From contig JAIXSY010000055.1 in NCBI GenBank assembly GCA_027484445.1, positions 465,906 to 529,905 of the forward strand: a stretch of 64,000 nucleotides of DNA, written 5' to 3'. The notes under the pieces are model-generated. The model ran no database searches and was not told where the DNA came from. It saw only the letters and a program-made list of their open reading frames with translations. A program made the position numbers and the translations under genes. Shown piece by piece: positions 1 to 7,801 of the stretch. Positions within the stretch are counted from its first letter, which is position 1; each line of letters opens with the position of its first letter. Source of the DNA: Verrucomicrobiaceae bacterium (GTDB lineage Bacteria > Verrucomicrobiota > Verrucomicrobiia > Verrucomicrobiales > Verrucomicrobiaceae).

Positions 1-1
1 T

Positions 2-907
2 GCCAATGCCCTGTTCGAACCCACCTGGAACAGCCGCTACATCGACAACGTGCAAATCACCTGCGCCGAAAACCTCGGCATGGAAGGCGGGCGCGGTGGC
101 TACTACGACACCGCAGGAGCACTGCGTGACATGGTGCAAAACCACCTCTTCCAGCTCCTTAGCCTCGTGGCCATGGAGCCGCCGACCGATCTTAGCGCCG
201 ATGCGGTGCGCGATGAAAAAGTGAAGGTCATTCGCGCCCTAAGACCGCTCATTGGTCCTGAAGCCGTCGGCAAAAACGTCATCCGCGCTCAATACACCGC
301 AGGCAGCGTCGATGGCGTGCCGCGCGTGGGCTATCGCCAGGAAGACCGCGTGAATCCCGAATCGAAGACCGAGGCCTATGTCGCCCTGCGTCTCTTCATC
401 GACACCTGGCGCTGGCAAGGGGTGCCCTTCTACATCCGCGTGGGCAAGCAACTGCCCAAGAAAGCAACTGAGATCAGCATTCACTTCAAGAAGCCGCCGC
501 AGGTACCTTTTGCCACGCAAAAAAGACTCGGCACCAGCAGCGAAAACACCCTGGTGATTCGCATCCAGCCTGACGAGGGCGTGGCCCTGCGCTTCCTCTG
601 CAAGCAGCCCGGACAGGCCCTAAACATGCAGCAGGTGAAGATGGACTTCCGTTACTCCTCCAGCTTTGGCAAAGCCAGCCCAGAGGCCTACGAGCGCCTT
701 TTGCTCGATGCCATGGCTGGAGATGCCACCCTCTTCGCTCGACGCGATGAGGTAGAAACCGCCTGGAAGTTCATCGACGAACTCGAACACGCCTGGCACA
801 AGTCCGACAACCCACCGCCTATGTGCGAATATCCAGCAGGCAGTTGGGGTCCCAAAGAGGCCGATGACCTGCTGCGGGAAAACGGCCACGAATGGCGGCT
901 ATTGTAA
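2..907 (+). CDS. zwf: Glucose-6-phosphate 1-dehydrogenase, C-terminal part (5' end outside window)
   Basis: This is the last 301 residues of glucose-6-phosphate dehydrogenase, the NADP-dependent first step of the oxidative pentose phosphate pathway. The reading frame is open from base 2, before any plausible start, so the gene is cut by the window edge. Family-typical stretches are visible: RYIDNVQIT and EGGRGGYYDTAGALRD at the start, VRDEKVKVIRALRPL, then AQYTAG and GYRQEDRV. SKTEAYVALRLFIDTWRW, FYIRVGKQLPKK and a YERLLLDAM...GDATLFARRDEVE block follow near the end. The frame runs to a TAA-type stop and is followed by a hairpin terminator. Identification is secure. Nothing can be said of the missing N-terminal Rossmann half. 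Confidence 0.95.
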   Translation, partial: ANALFEPTWNSRYIDNVQITCAENLGMEGGRGGYYDTAGALRDMVQNHLFQLLSLVAMEPPTDLSADAVRDEKVKVIRALRPLIGPEAVGKNVIRAQYTAGSVDGVPRVGYRQEDRVNPESKTEAYVALRLFIDTWRWQGVPFYIRVGKQLPKKATEISIHFKKPPQVPFATQKRLGTSSENTLVIRIQPDEGVALRFLCKQPGQALNMQQVKMDFRYSSSFGKASPEAYERLLLDAMAGDATLFARRDEVETAWKFIDELEHAWHKSDNPPPMCEYPAGSWGPKEADDLLRENGHEWRLL

Positions 908-928
908 AACCAGCCGTTGAGGTCCTCG

Positions 929-955
929 CCTGCCTTTCCCTCTAAGAAAGGCAGG
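929..955. terminator. Bidirectional hairpin terminator between convergent genes
   Basis: A perfect 10-bp inverted repeat (CCTGCCTTTC and GAAAGGCAGG, 7-nt loop) lies between the ends of the convergent zwf gene and the PQQ-propeller gene. No clear U-run follows on either side, so the mode of termination is inferred from position and symmetry. Confidence 0.7.
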
Positions 956-980
956 TCGAAATTCAAACACGGGTTGCAAG

Positions 981-2246
981 TCACTTCTGGCCGATCCGCC
1001 ACAACGACTTCTCGGTGCGGATGAGCAGATCCTTTTGAAACACCGCGTAGGAAGCTAAGGAGCGCTCGCCGAGATCATTGGTGTGCAGCAGCGCATAGCT
1101 CTTCCCAGGCTTCACCACGTAACCGACGCCCTTTTCATCCTGAAGGTAAAGCCGCCCATCAGCGTGGAGGATTGAAGCACTGATGGGCCCCGTGCAGCGC
1201 TCCTGATAATGCACAGCGCCCGTCTTCACGTCAGCACAGGTCAGGATGCCGTTGTCCGCTACAAAATAGAGCTCACTGCCGACCACGACCATGCTGGGAT
1301 TGTTCGGCCCATACTTGTCGAGCGTCCAGGCCACATGGCTATCCGTGACATCCCCTACCCCATCCGCGCGGATAGCCATCACACGAGCCTTGTCATAGCC
1401 CGTGGAGAGAATCACCATTCCCTGCACAAAAAGAGGACGTGGCACCACGGAGTAGCCCTGATCGTAGCGCACCTTCCAGATCTCCGCTCCCGTCATCGGG
1501 TTCAGGGCATTCACCACCCCACTGCCCGGCGTGATGACCTGCCGCTGACCTTTCACCTCAATCACCAGCGGTGTGCAAAAGGAAAACTTCTTCTTCGCCT
1601 CGCTCACACGCATGAACTTCCAGCGCAGCCGCCCTGTGTTTGCATCCAGAGCAATCACCGCCGGATCTGACTCCGCATCGGCATTGAAAACCAAACAGCC
1701 ATCGACCAGCACCGGGCTACCACCGTTGCCGTGAACTGGTGTGTAAGAGAAATCACGCGTGCTCCAGACAAAAGCTCCGTCCTCTGCATTCAGGCAGGCC
1801 GTGCCTTGATGTCCAAAGTGAACATACAAGCGCCCCTCGTGGTAAATCGGCGTGGGGCTGGCGTGGCTGTTCTTGCGGTGAATGTTCGGTGCGTTCGCCG
1901 CCAGCTGGGGAAACACTTCTTGCTCCCAGATCACCTTCCCATCCATCGCAGATAAGCAAAAGGCACAAAGGCTACGATCCACCACTGGTTTCTCCTCTCC
2001 CCCCACCGGCACGGCTGAGGTTAGGTAGATTCGATCCCCCACCACCACTGGAGACGACCAGCCCACACCGGGTGGGCTCACTTTCCAGACCACATTCTTA
2101 CCCTCCACAGCATTCCACTCCACCGGCAGTCCTTCTGCCTGAGACTGCCCCTGCTGAGTCGGTCCGCGAAACTCCGTCCAATCTTCAGCGTGAAGAGAAA
2201 GGACGCATGAGAGAGCCGTGAAACAAGCGAGAGATCGTGTGAACAT
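981..2246 (-). CDS. Exported PQQ-like beta-propeller protein
   Basis: 421 aa. The ATG at 2246 was chosen because it starts a clean signal peptide (MFTRSLACFTALSCVLSLHA); a longer frame to 2462 would overlap the AraC-type gene and has no export signal. The mature part begins EDWTEFRGP, the usual opening of secreted PQQ-propeller proteins in Planctomycetes and Verrucomicrobia. It then shows repeated beta-propeller blades (VVWKVSPPGVGWSSPVVVGDRIY, WSTRDFSYTPVHGNGGSPVL, IALDANTGRLRWKF, LNPMTGAEIWKV). Such propellers are often labelled outer-membrane assembly BamB-like or PQQ-binding, but no dehydrogenase active-site residues are evident. A structural or extracytoplasmic binding role is more likely than an enzyme. 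The exact substrate is unknown. It is convergent with zwf. Confidence 0.85.
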   Translation of the reverse strand: MFTRSLACFTALSCVLSLHAEDWTEFRGPTQQGQSQAEGLPVEWNAVEGKNVVWKVSPPGVGWSSPVVVGDRIYLTSAVPVGGEEKPVVDRSLCAFCLSAMDGKVIWEQEVFPQLAANAPNIHRKNSHASPTPIYHEGRLYVHFGHQGTACLNAEDGAFVWSTRDFSYTPVHGNGGSPVLVDGCLVFNADAESDPAVIALDANTGRLRWKFMRVSEAKKKFSFCTPLVIEVKGQRQVITPGSGVVNALNPMTGAEIWKVRYDQGYSVVPRPLFVQGMVILSTGYDKARVMAIRADGVGDVTDSHVAWTLDKYGPNNPSMVVVGSELYFVADNGILTCADVKTGAVHYQERCTGPISASILHADGRLYLQDEKGVGYVVKPGKSYALLHTNDLGERSLASYAVFQKDLLIRTEKSLWRIGQK

Positions 2247-2368
2247 GAGAAAGAAGCGTGGAGAAGAAAAGAAAGCCGTTCGGCCTTCGATTGTTGCCAA
2301 CAAAGCAGGGAAAATTCGCATCGAAAAAGTCATCTGCACAGCCCAAAACGAAACCCGGCACCGCAAGC

Positions 2369-3190
2369 TTAGCCTTGGAAGGCTTTGCGATATGCGCCCG
2401 GCGTCAATCCAGTGGCAGAGTGGAACTGCCGACTGAAGGCAGCCTGATCGTAGAAACCACAATCGCAGGCAATCATGCTCAAGGGCTCACGGGTTGCCCT
2501 CAGCGCTTCCGCAGCCAGCTCAATGCGTGACTTCGTCAAAAGCTGCCGTGGCGTCAATCCAGTGATGTTGCGAATGCGACGCTCAAACTGACTCCAGGAT
2601 AGCCCAGTCTTCTTCGCCAGCTGCTCAATGCGCAAAGGCTGACTGCAGTCTCGATGCAGCGTCTCCAACACCTCTGCCATCCCACCCAACTCATGCCCAT
2701 GCTTGGCTGGAGTGTCCAGATCTCGCGAGATACCCGCCAGTGCAATGACCTCACCACTCGCGGATTTGACCGCCACCTTTTGAGAGACAAACCAGCCCAC
2801 GGCACCTCCCGACTGGGTGATCATTTCCACCCGATCTCGAACCGTGATGCCTTTGCTAAAGACCTCCTCATCTTGCTTCTCGTAGCCAGCCGCCAAGATC
2901 GCTGGAAAGACCTCCCGCGCCGTTCTGCCCAGCAGTTCATTCTTGTGCTGAAGACGTGCACGACGAACAAAAGCTTCGTTCGCCGCTACATAACGACGGT
3001 TCTTGTCCTTCACACAAAAGAGAACATCACGGATCGAATCAAAGAGAATCTCAGCCGCCTCCAGCCCAGGGGCACTGAGAAGAACCAGCTCCCGCTGACT
3101 GAGGGATGGCAGTTTGGATGATTTGAGTTTCATGAGCAGCACAGCCAACTTGTGATCTTTCTTCGCGTGACGCAAACTTTGCATCGTCAT
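2369..3190 (-). CDS. PAS domain-containing AraC-family transcriptional regulator
   Basis: 273 aa. Residues about 45-160 form a PAS sensor domain (ILFDSIRDVLFCVKDKNRRY, then GRTAREVFP, then a PAC-like segment with SGEVIALAGISRDL). Residues about 170-270 form the double helix-turn-helix of AraC/XylS regulators (LRIEQLAKKTGLSWSQFERR, then FYDQAAFSRQFHSATGLTPGAYRK). The gene is divergent from putA with a 70-bp gap, so control of proline oxidation is a reasonable inference, with the PAS domain possibly reading redox state or a small ligand. Its 3' end overlaps only the unsupported N-terminal extension of the downstream PQQ gene. Confidence 0.9.
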   Translation of the reverse strand: MTMQSLRHAKKDHKLAVLLMKLKSSKLPSLSQRELVLLSAPGLEAAEILFDSIRDVLFCVKDKNRRYVAANEAFVRRARLQHKNELLGRTAREVFPAILAAGYEKQDEEVFSKGITVRDRVEMITQSGGAVGWFVSQKVAVKSASGEVIALAGISRDLDTPAKHGHELGGMAEVLETLHRDCSQPLRIEQLAKKTGLSWSQFERRIRNITGLTPRQLLTKSRIELAAEALRATREPLSMIACDCGFYDQAAFSRQFHSATGLTPGAYRKAFQG

Positions 3191-3260
3191 TGTATATTTT
3201 CGTCATTCAGTGGATCGAATAGTACCACGACCCTAGCGCCGCATCCGATCATGCTAGATC
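3191..3260. promoter_or_regulatory. Divergent promoter region, PAS-AraC / putA
   Basis: This 70-bp gap must hold both promoters. At its right end GATCATG occurs twice with a 10-bp period (3247-3253 and 3257-3263), the second copy overlapping the putA start codon. One helical turn between copies would suit a regulator reading one DNA face, but seven bases twice is weak evidence. Confidence 0.35.
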
Positions 3261-6200
3261 ATGACTGCGACACTCGCTTCCCTCACATCCCATGGTCCAT
3301 CGGCAGCCTTTGACAGAGCTTCATTCACTACCGATCAAGAACCAGAATGGGTCGGCCAAGAAGCCATCCAGCGCGCGGAGAGCCTGCTGCAGCGAGCCTT
3401 GCAGCAACAAACGGCTTCAGAGAAACAAGAAGCTGCCAAGTTGGGTCGTCTCATGAATGACAACCAAGGCAAGGCCTTTACCTTTGCCATGGTGGATGAA
3501 GTTTTCCGCAGCCAAGACAGTCACCTCTGCGCGAAACGCTGGCGCAGCTTGGTGAACTTTTTCGGCATCCCGCGTTTTCTAGCACCGCTCGATCGTGCGC
3601 TCATGAAGCTCGGCATTCTTGGCAGCCACCTTTTGCCCAAAGTCGTCATGAAGGCCGTGGCTGCCCGCATGAGAGCAGACAGCGCGCGTGTCATTTTGCC
3701 TGGGGAAAAGCAGCCGCTGCATCGCTACCTAAACACACGCACCCAGGCAGGCTTTCGCATCAACCTGAACCACCTCGGAGAAGCTGTGCTCGGTGAAGAA
3801 GAAGCCCAGCACCGCCTCCAAGCCGTGCTCAGCCATCTGCACGATCCGGCAGTGAACTACATCTCCGTGAAGGTCTCCGCCATCTTCAGCCAGATTCATT
3901 TGATCGCATGGGATCACACCCTCACCGCCATCCAGGAGCGGCTTCGCCTGCTCTACCGCTCAGCGCAAAAAGGCGGCAAGTTTGTGAATCTAGACATGGA
4001 GGAGTATCGCGACCTCGCCCTCACCATCGCCGCTTTTCGCACAGTTCTGGATGAACCTGAATTCCGCAAGCTCAGCGCAGGCATCGTCCTTCAGGCCTAC
4101 CTTCCAGAGTCCTTTGCTGCGCAGAAGGAACTCACCGAATGGGCCAAACAACGCGTGGCTTCGGGTGGAGCCCCCATCAAGATCCGCCTCGTCAAAGGGG
4201 CAAACCTCGCCATGGAAAAGGTAGAGGCCGAACTGCACGGCTGGAACTTCGCTCCTTACCCGACCAAGGCCGACACCGATGCGAACTTTCGCCGTCTGCT
4301 CGATTATGGCTGCCGTCCTGAAAATGCCGCCGCGGTTCGACTCGGCGTGGCCAGCCACAATCTTTTTGATGTCGCCCTCGCCCTCACGCTTCGGGAAATT
4401 CACGGCGTTCAAGATCGAGTCGAAATCGAAATGCTCGAAGGCATGGCCAACCATCAGGCCCGTGCCGTCCGCGATGCGGCTGGAGCTCTCCTGCTTTACG
4501 CCCCTGCCGTGCAGAGCCACGATTTCCTCAGCGCCATGGCCTACCTTGTCCGTCGCTTGGATGAAAACACCGCGCCAGAAAACTTCCTGCGTGACATGTT
4601 CGCGATGCGCCCCCGCTCTCCCGAGTGGGAGCACCAAAAGCAGCGCTTCTTGCGTGGCTGGGATGAACGCAAAACGGTCTCAGCCTTCTCTCGTCGTCTC
4701 TCACCTGCGGTTCATCCAGCGCAAGAGCAAGCCTTCGGCAACGAACCTGACACGGATTGGACGCAACCCCACGCACGTCAGGCCTTGAAGGAAGCCATCG
4801 CGGCATGGAAACCCGATCCTCTGCCGGTCTTGCCTGCGCTAGAGCCCCTGCTGCAAACCGCCGCCACAGCCCAGAAGACCTGGGAAAGCCTGGGAGTCGA
4901 TGGCCGCGCACGCATTCTGCTTCGTGCCGCCGATCTCATGGCAGAGCAGCGCTTCACCGCCCTTGCTTGCCTGAATGTCGATGGCAAAAAAGCCATCTCA
5001 GATGGCGACGGCGAAGTCTCAGAAGCCATCGACTTTGCAAGATACTACGCCAAGACCGCAGAAGCACCTGACGGCGTGGTGGCAAAAGCCATGGGCATCG
5101 TGGCGGTCATCTCGCCATGGAACTTTCCGTATGCGATTCCAGCCGGTGGCGTGCTGGCAGCCCTCATGGCAGGCAATAGCGTCGTCTTCAAACCTGCACG
5201 GGCGACCAGCCAGATCGCCTGGTTTTTGACCCAGCAGCTCTGGGCTGCGGGAGTCCCACGTGAGGTGCTGCACTTCTTCCCCTGCGATGGCGAAACGGGA
5301 AAAAAGATGCTTACCGATCCTCGCATCGCTGCCTGCATCTTGACCGGAGGTTATGAGACCGCGCGCAAGTTCCAAAGCTGGCGTCCCTCCCTGCCACTCT
5401 ATGCAGAGACCAGTGGCAAAAACGCCCTCATCATCACCGCGCAGGCGGATCGTGAACTCGCCATCAAAGACCTCGTGCGCTCCGCCTTTGGCCACAGCGG
5501 ACAGAAATGTAGCGCTGCCAGCCTCGCGATTCTCGAGGCCGAGGTTTACGACGATCCCATCTTCCGTCGCCAGCTTCGCGATGCCGCCGCCAGCCTTCAT
5601 GCGGGACCCGCGACCGATCCACGCAGCATCATCACACAGCTTGTCACCCCACCGGGCCAAGATCTACAACGCGCCCTCACCACTCTCGATGAAGGTGAAG
5701 AATGGCTGCTGGAGCCCAAGCCATTCAGCGAAGATCCCTGCGCCTGGACGCCAGGCATCAAACTCGGTGTGAAACCCGGCTCTTGGTTCCACCACACCGA
5801 ATGCTTTGGCCCGGTGCTAGGCCTGATGCGAGCTGGGTCTCTCGCTCAAGCCACCGAGTGGCAAAACGACAGCGAGTTTGGCCTCACGGCGGGACTTCAT
5901 TCTCTCGATCCCGACGAGATCACCTGGTGGCAGGATCGCGTCCAAGCCGGCAATCTTTACATCAATCGGCCCATCACCGGCGCCATCGTGCAGCGGCAAC
6001 CCTTTGGCGGCTGGAAGAAGTCCTGCATCGGCCCCGGAGCCAAGGCAGGCGGCCCAAACTACGTCCTCAGTTTCTGCCAGCTGAGCGATCGCACCCCTGC
6101 GCCCCCTGATTATGCGCAGGCTTGGCAGAGTCACTTCGCGATTCCTCACGATCCTTCTTCGCTGAGATGTGAGTCCAACCTCTTCCGCTACCGCCCCTCA

Positions 6201-6557
6201 CGTGGCGTCATCCTGCGACTCGAAGCACGTGACGAGGCCATCATCGGACTCGCTCAGCAGGCCTCTGCCATTACTGGCGTTCCGCTCATCCTTAGCCTTC
6301 GCAGCGAAGAAAGCGACGCAGCTTTCATCGCCAAGCTCCCGCAGCTCCGTCAAGGTGCCGAGTTCCTCCGCACCGTCTCCGCTCCGAACGATGCAGTCCT
6401 CCATGCTGCCCACGAGGCAGGGCTGAACTGGATCAACGCCCCGATCCTCACCCATGGCCGCATTGAGCTAACACGCTGGCTCCGCGAGCAAAGCGTCACC
6501 CGCACTTTGCACCGCTACGGCCAGCTGCCCGATCCAACAGTGAAGCCACGTTTGTGA
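3261..6557 (+). CDS. putA: Bifunctional proline dehydrogenase / L-glutamate-gamma-semialdehyde dehydrogenase
   Basis: 1098 aa; oxidises proline to glutamate in two steps. Residues about 30-450 are the alpha-helical arm and FAD beta/alpha-barrel of proline dehydrogenase (VNYISVKVSAIFSQ, KFVNLDMEEYRDLALT, KIRLVKGANLAMEKVEAE). Residues about 560-960 are the NAD aldehyde dehydrogenase domain: VISPWNFPYAIPAGG, the catalytic-Glu segment AETSGKNALI, and the nucleophile Cys750 in GQKCSAAS. PFGGWKKS follows near its end. A further C-terminal extension of about 130 residues follows, as in longer PutA forms. The ribbon-helix-helix DNA-binding domain of the E. coli protein is absent, so it cannot autorepress in that way; the divergent PAS-AraC gene is the likely regulator. 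Confidence 0.96.
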   Translation: MTATLASLTSHGPSAAFDRASFTTDQEPEWVGQEAIQRAESLLQRALQQQTASEKQEAAKLGRLMNDNQGKAFTFAMVDEVFRSQDSHLCAKRWRSLVNFFGIPRFLAPLDRALMKLGILGSHLLPKVVMKAVAARMRADSARVILPGEKQPLHRYLNTRTQAGFRINLNHLGEAVLGEEEAQHRLQAVLSHLHDPAVNYISVKVSAIFSQIHLIAWDHTLTAIQERLRLLYRSAQKGGKFVNLDMEEYRDLALTIAAFRTVLDEPEFRKLSAGIVLQAYLPESFAAQKELTEWAKQRVASGGAPIKIRLVKGANLAMEKVEAELHGWNFAPYPTKADTDANFRRLLDYGCRPENAAAVRLGVASHNLFDVALALTLREIHGVQDRVEIEMLEGMANHQARAVRDAAGALLLYAPAVQSHDFLSAMAYLVRRLDENTAPENFLRDMFAMRPRSPEWEHQKQRFLRGWDERKTVSAFSRRLSPAVHPAQEQAFGNEPDTDWTQPHARQALKEAIAAWKPDPLPVLPALEPLLQTAATAQKTWESLGVDGRARILLRAADLMAEQRFTALACLNVDGKKAISDGDGEVSEAIDFARYYAKTAEAPDGVVAKAMGIVAVISPWNFPYAIPAGGVLAALMAGNSVVFKPARATSQIAWFLTQQLWAAGVPREVLHFFPCDGETGKKMLTDPRIAACILTGGYETARKFQSWRPSLPLYAETSGKNALIITAQADRELAIKDLVRSAFGHSGQKCSAASLAILEAEVYDDPIFRRQLRDAAASLHAGPATDPRSIITQLVTPPGQDLQRALTTLDEGEEWLLEPKPFSEDPCAWTPGIKLGVKPGSWFHHTECFGPVLGLMRAGSLAQATEWQNDSEFGLTAGLHSLDPDEITWWQDRVQAGNLYINRPITGAIVQRQPFGGWKKSCIGPGAKAGGPNYVLSFCQLSDRTPAPPDYAQAWQSHFAIPHDPSSLRCESNLFRYRPSRGVILRLEARDEAIIGLAQQASAITGVPLILSLRSEESDAAFIAKLPQLRQGAEFLRTVSAPNDAVLHAAHEAGLNWINAPILTHGRIELTRWLREQSVTRTLHRYGQLPDPTVKPRL

Positions 6558-6614
6558 GTGATGCTGACACCCAGTGAGAGTTCGAGAAGAACGACCACCT
6601 CTGCTGCCATTGAG

Positions 6615-7709
6615 TCATGCACGCCTAGCCTCACTTACAGTTCCACCACGGACAAAGATAGCGTGAATGGTTTTGGTTTCACGATCAGCGGTGCCTTTCG
6701 CGAGATCTGAGACCCACCGAGTGACCCTACGGATATGCGGCTCACCATCCCACTCGACGTGAGAGATCGCAGGTTTCAGTTGATGAAACACGGGGTCAAA
6801 ACTCAAACAAACGAGCGATACATCTTTGGGCACACTCAAGCCACGCTGCGACAAAAAAAGCAGAGCGGCCACCGCCACTGCAGGTTCAAACACCAGCAGG
6901 GCCGTGGGCGGTGTGGCTTGAAAAAGGGATTTCAGCAGCACCTGGATGCCCTCAGGCGTCTCTTCCCATTCGGGCAGATTGTAGCTGGAGGCGTGGAGCT
7001 GATGCGCCGACATGGCTTCAATGAAAACACGAGCTGCAGGATGAAGATCCGGTTCACGCCAGAAGCGCGGGCAGATGAGCACGATGCGGCGATGATTCAG
7101 CCGGACCAGCAACTGCATCACCTCCAGCAGGGCTTGGCTATTGTCGCTGCGAGTGCAGGCCACCGGCACATTTTGGGAATGCCCACCAATGGCGATGACA
7201 GGAATTTGTTTTTTGACGAACCACTCCAGCATCTTTTGGGAAGCAGCGTAGGCCACCCAGGCATCTGCTGGGCTCTCCCGCACCAGACGGGACAGACGCC
7301 TTGGATCATCAGCCAGCTCTTCTGATGACTGAGAAGCGATGAAGCACTCATGCCCGGAATGCTCAATGGAGATCAAAAGTTCGAGAAGAAGTTCTCGGGA
7401 CACGGCACTGCCTGCTCCCCGCCGATGCGGCTGCAAAAGCCCAACGCGCAGCGAACGGCGCACCGCACTGGATGACTTTTTTCCGCGCGCAGTGAGCCGC
7501 CTGCCCTGCCCTGCACCGCAAGGCGCGGACAGCAGCCCCTCCGCTTCCAGCAGTTTCAGAGCAGCACGAACCGTGTCGTGAGACACATCCAAATCTGAGG
7601 CTAGTTTGCGGACACCTGGCAGGCACTCATCCCAGCGCCCCTCTTGAAGCCCTTGCCGAACATGCGCCGCCGTCAATTCGATGATGCTGGGTCGAGATAG
7701 CTTGTGCAT
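6615..7709 (-). CDS. GntR-type HTH regulator with LacI-like periplasmic-binding sensor
   Basis: 364 aa from the ATG at 7709. The frame stays open to 7793, but that longer start would leave only 8 bp to the divergent gene and would bury the palindrome at 7715-7737 in coding sequence. Residues about 8-75 are a GntR winged helix (ECLPGVRKLASDLDVSHDTV, ALKLLEAEGLLSAP). The rest is a periplasmic-binding-protein-like sensor of the LacI/GalR type (SLRVGLLQPH, IPVIAIGGHSQNVPVACTRSD, VSLVCLSFDP). Such chimeras (AraR-like) usually answer to a sugar or related small molecule. It is divergent from the PEP-CTERM gene, which it may control. Convergent with putA; no clear terminator between them. Confidence 0.88.
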   Translation of the reverse strand: MHKLSRPSIIELTAAHVRQGLQEGRWDECLPGVRKLASDLDVSHDTVRAALKLLEAEGLLSAPCGAGQGRRLTARGKKSSSAVRRSLRVGLLQPHRRGAGSAVSRELLLELLISIEHSGHECFIASQSSEELADDPRRLSRLVRESPADAWVAYAASQKMLEWFVKKQIPVIAIGGHSQNVPVACTRSDNSQALLEVMQLLVRLNHRRIVLICPRFWREPDLHPAARVFIEAMSAHQLHASSYNLPEWEETPEGIQVLLKSLFQATPPTALLVFEPAVAVAALLFLSQRGLSVPKDVSLVCLSFDPVFHQLKPAISHVEWDGEPHIRRVTRWVSDLAKGTADRETKTIHAIFVRGGTVSEARRA

Positions 7710-7714
7710 GTCCC

Positions 7715-7737
7715 ATGGGTCGAACTTTTCGACCCAT
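7715..7737. promoter_or_regulatory. Perfect 10-3-10 operator-like palindrome
   Basis: ATGGGTCGAA, a 3-nt spacer and TTCGACCCAT form a perfect inverted repeat 5 bp upstream of the regulator start and 64 bp upstream of the divergent repeat-protein gene. A related half-site (TGGGTCGA) lies at 7688-7695 inside the regulator gene. Position and symmetry fit autoregulation plus control of the neighbour by the GntR/LacI-type protein. Confidence 0.7.
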
Positions 7738-7801
7738 TCGTCAATCGGTTCGATGAGGCAAATGGCACAAGCATCGCTTTCAATCCCGGGCACCCAAGCC
7801 C

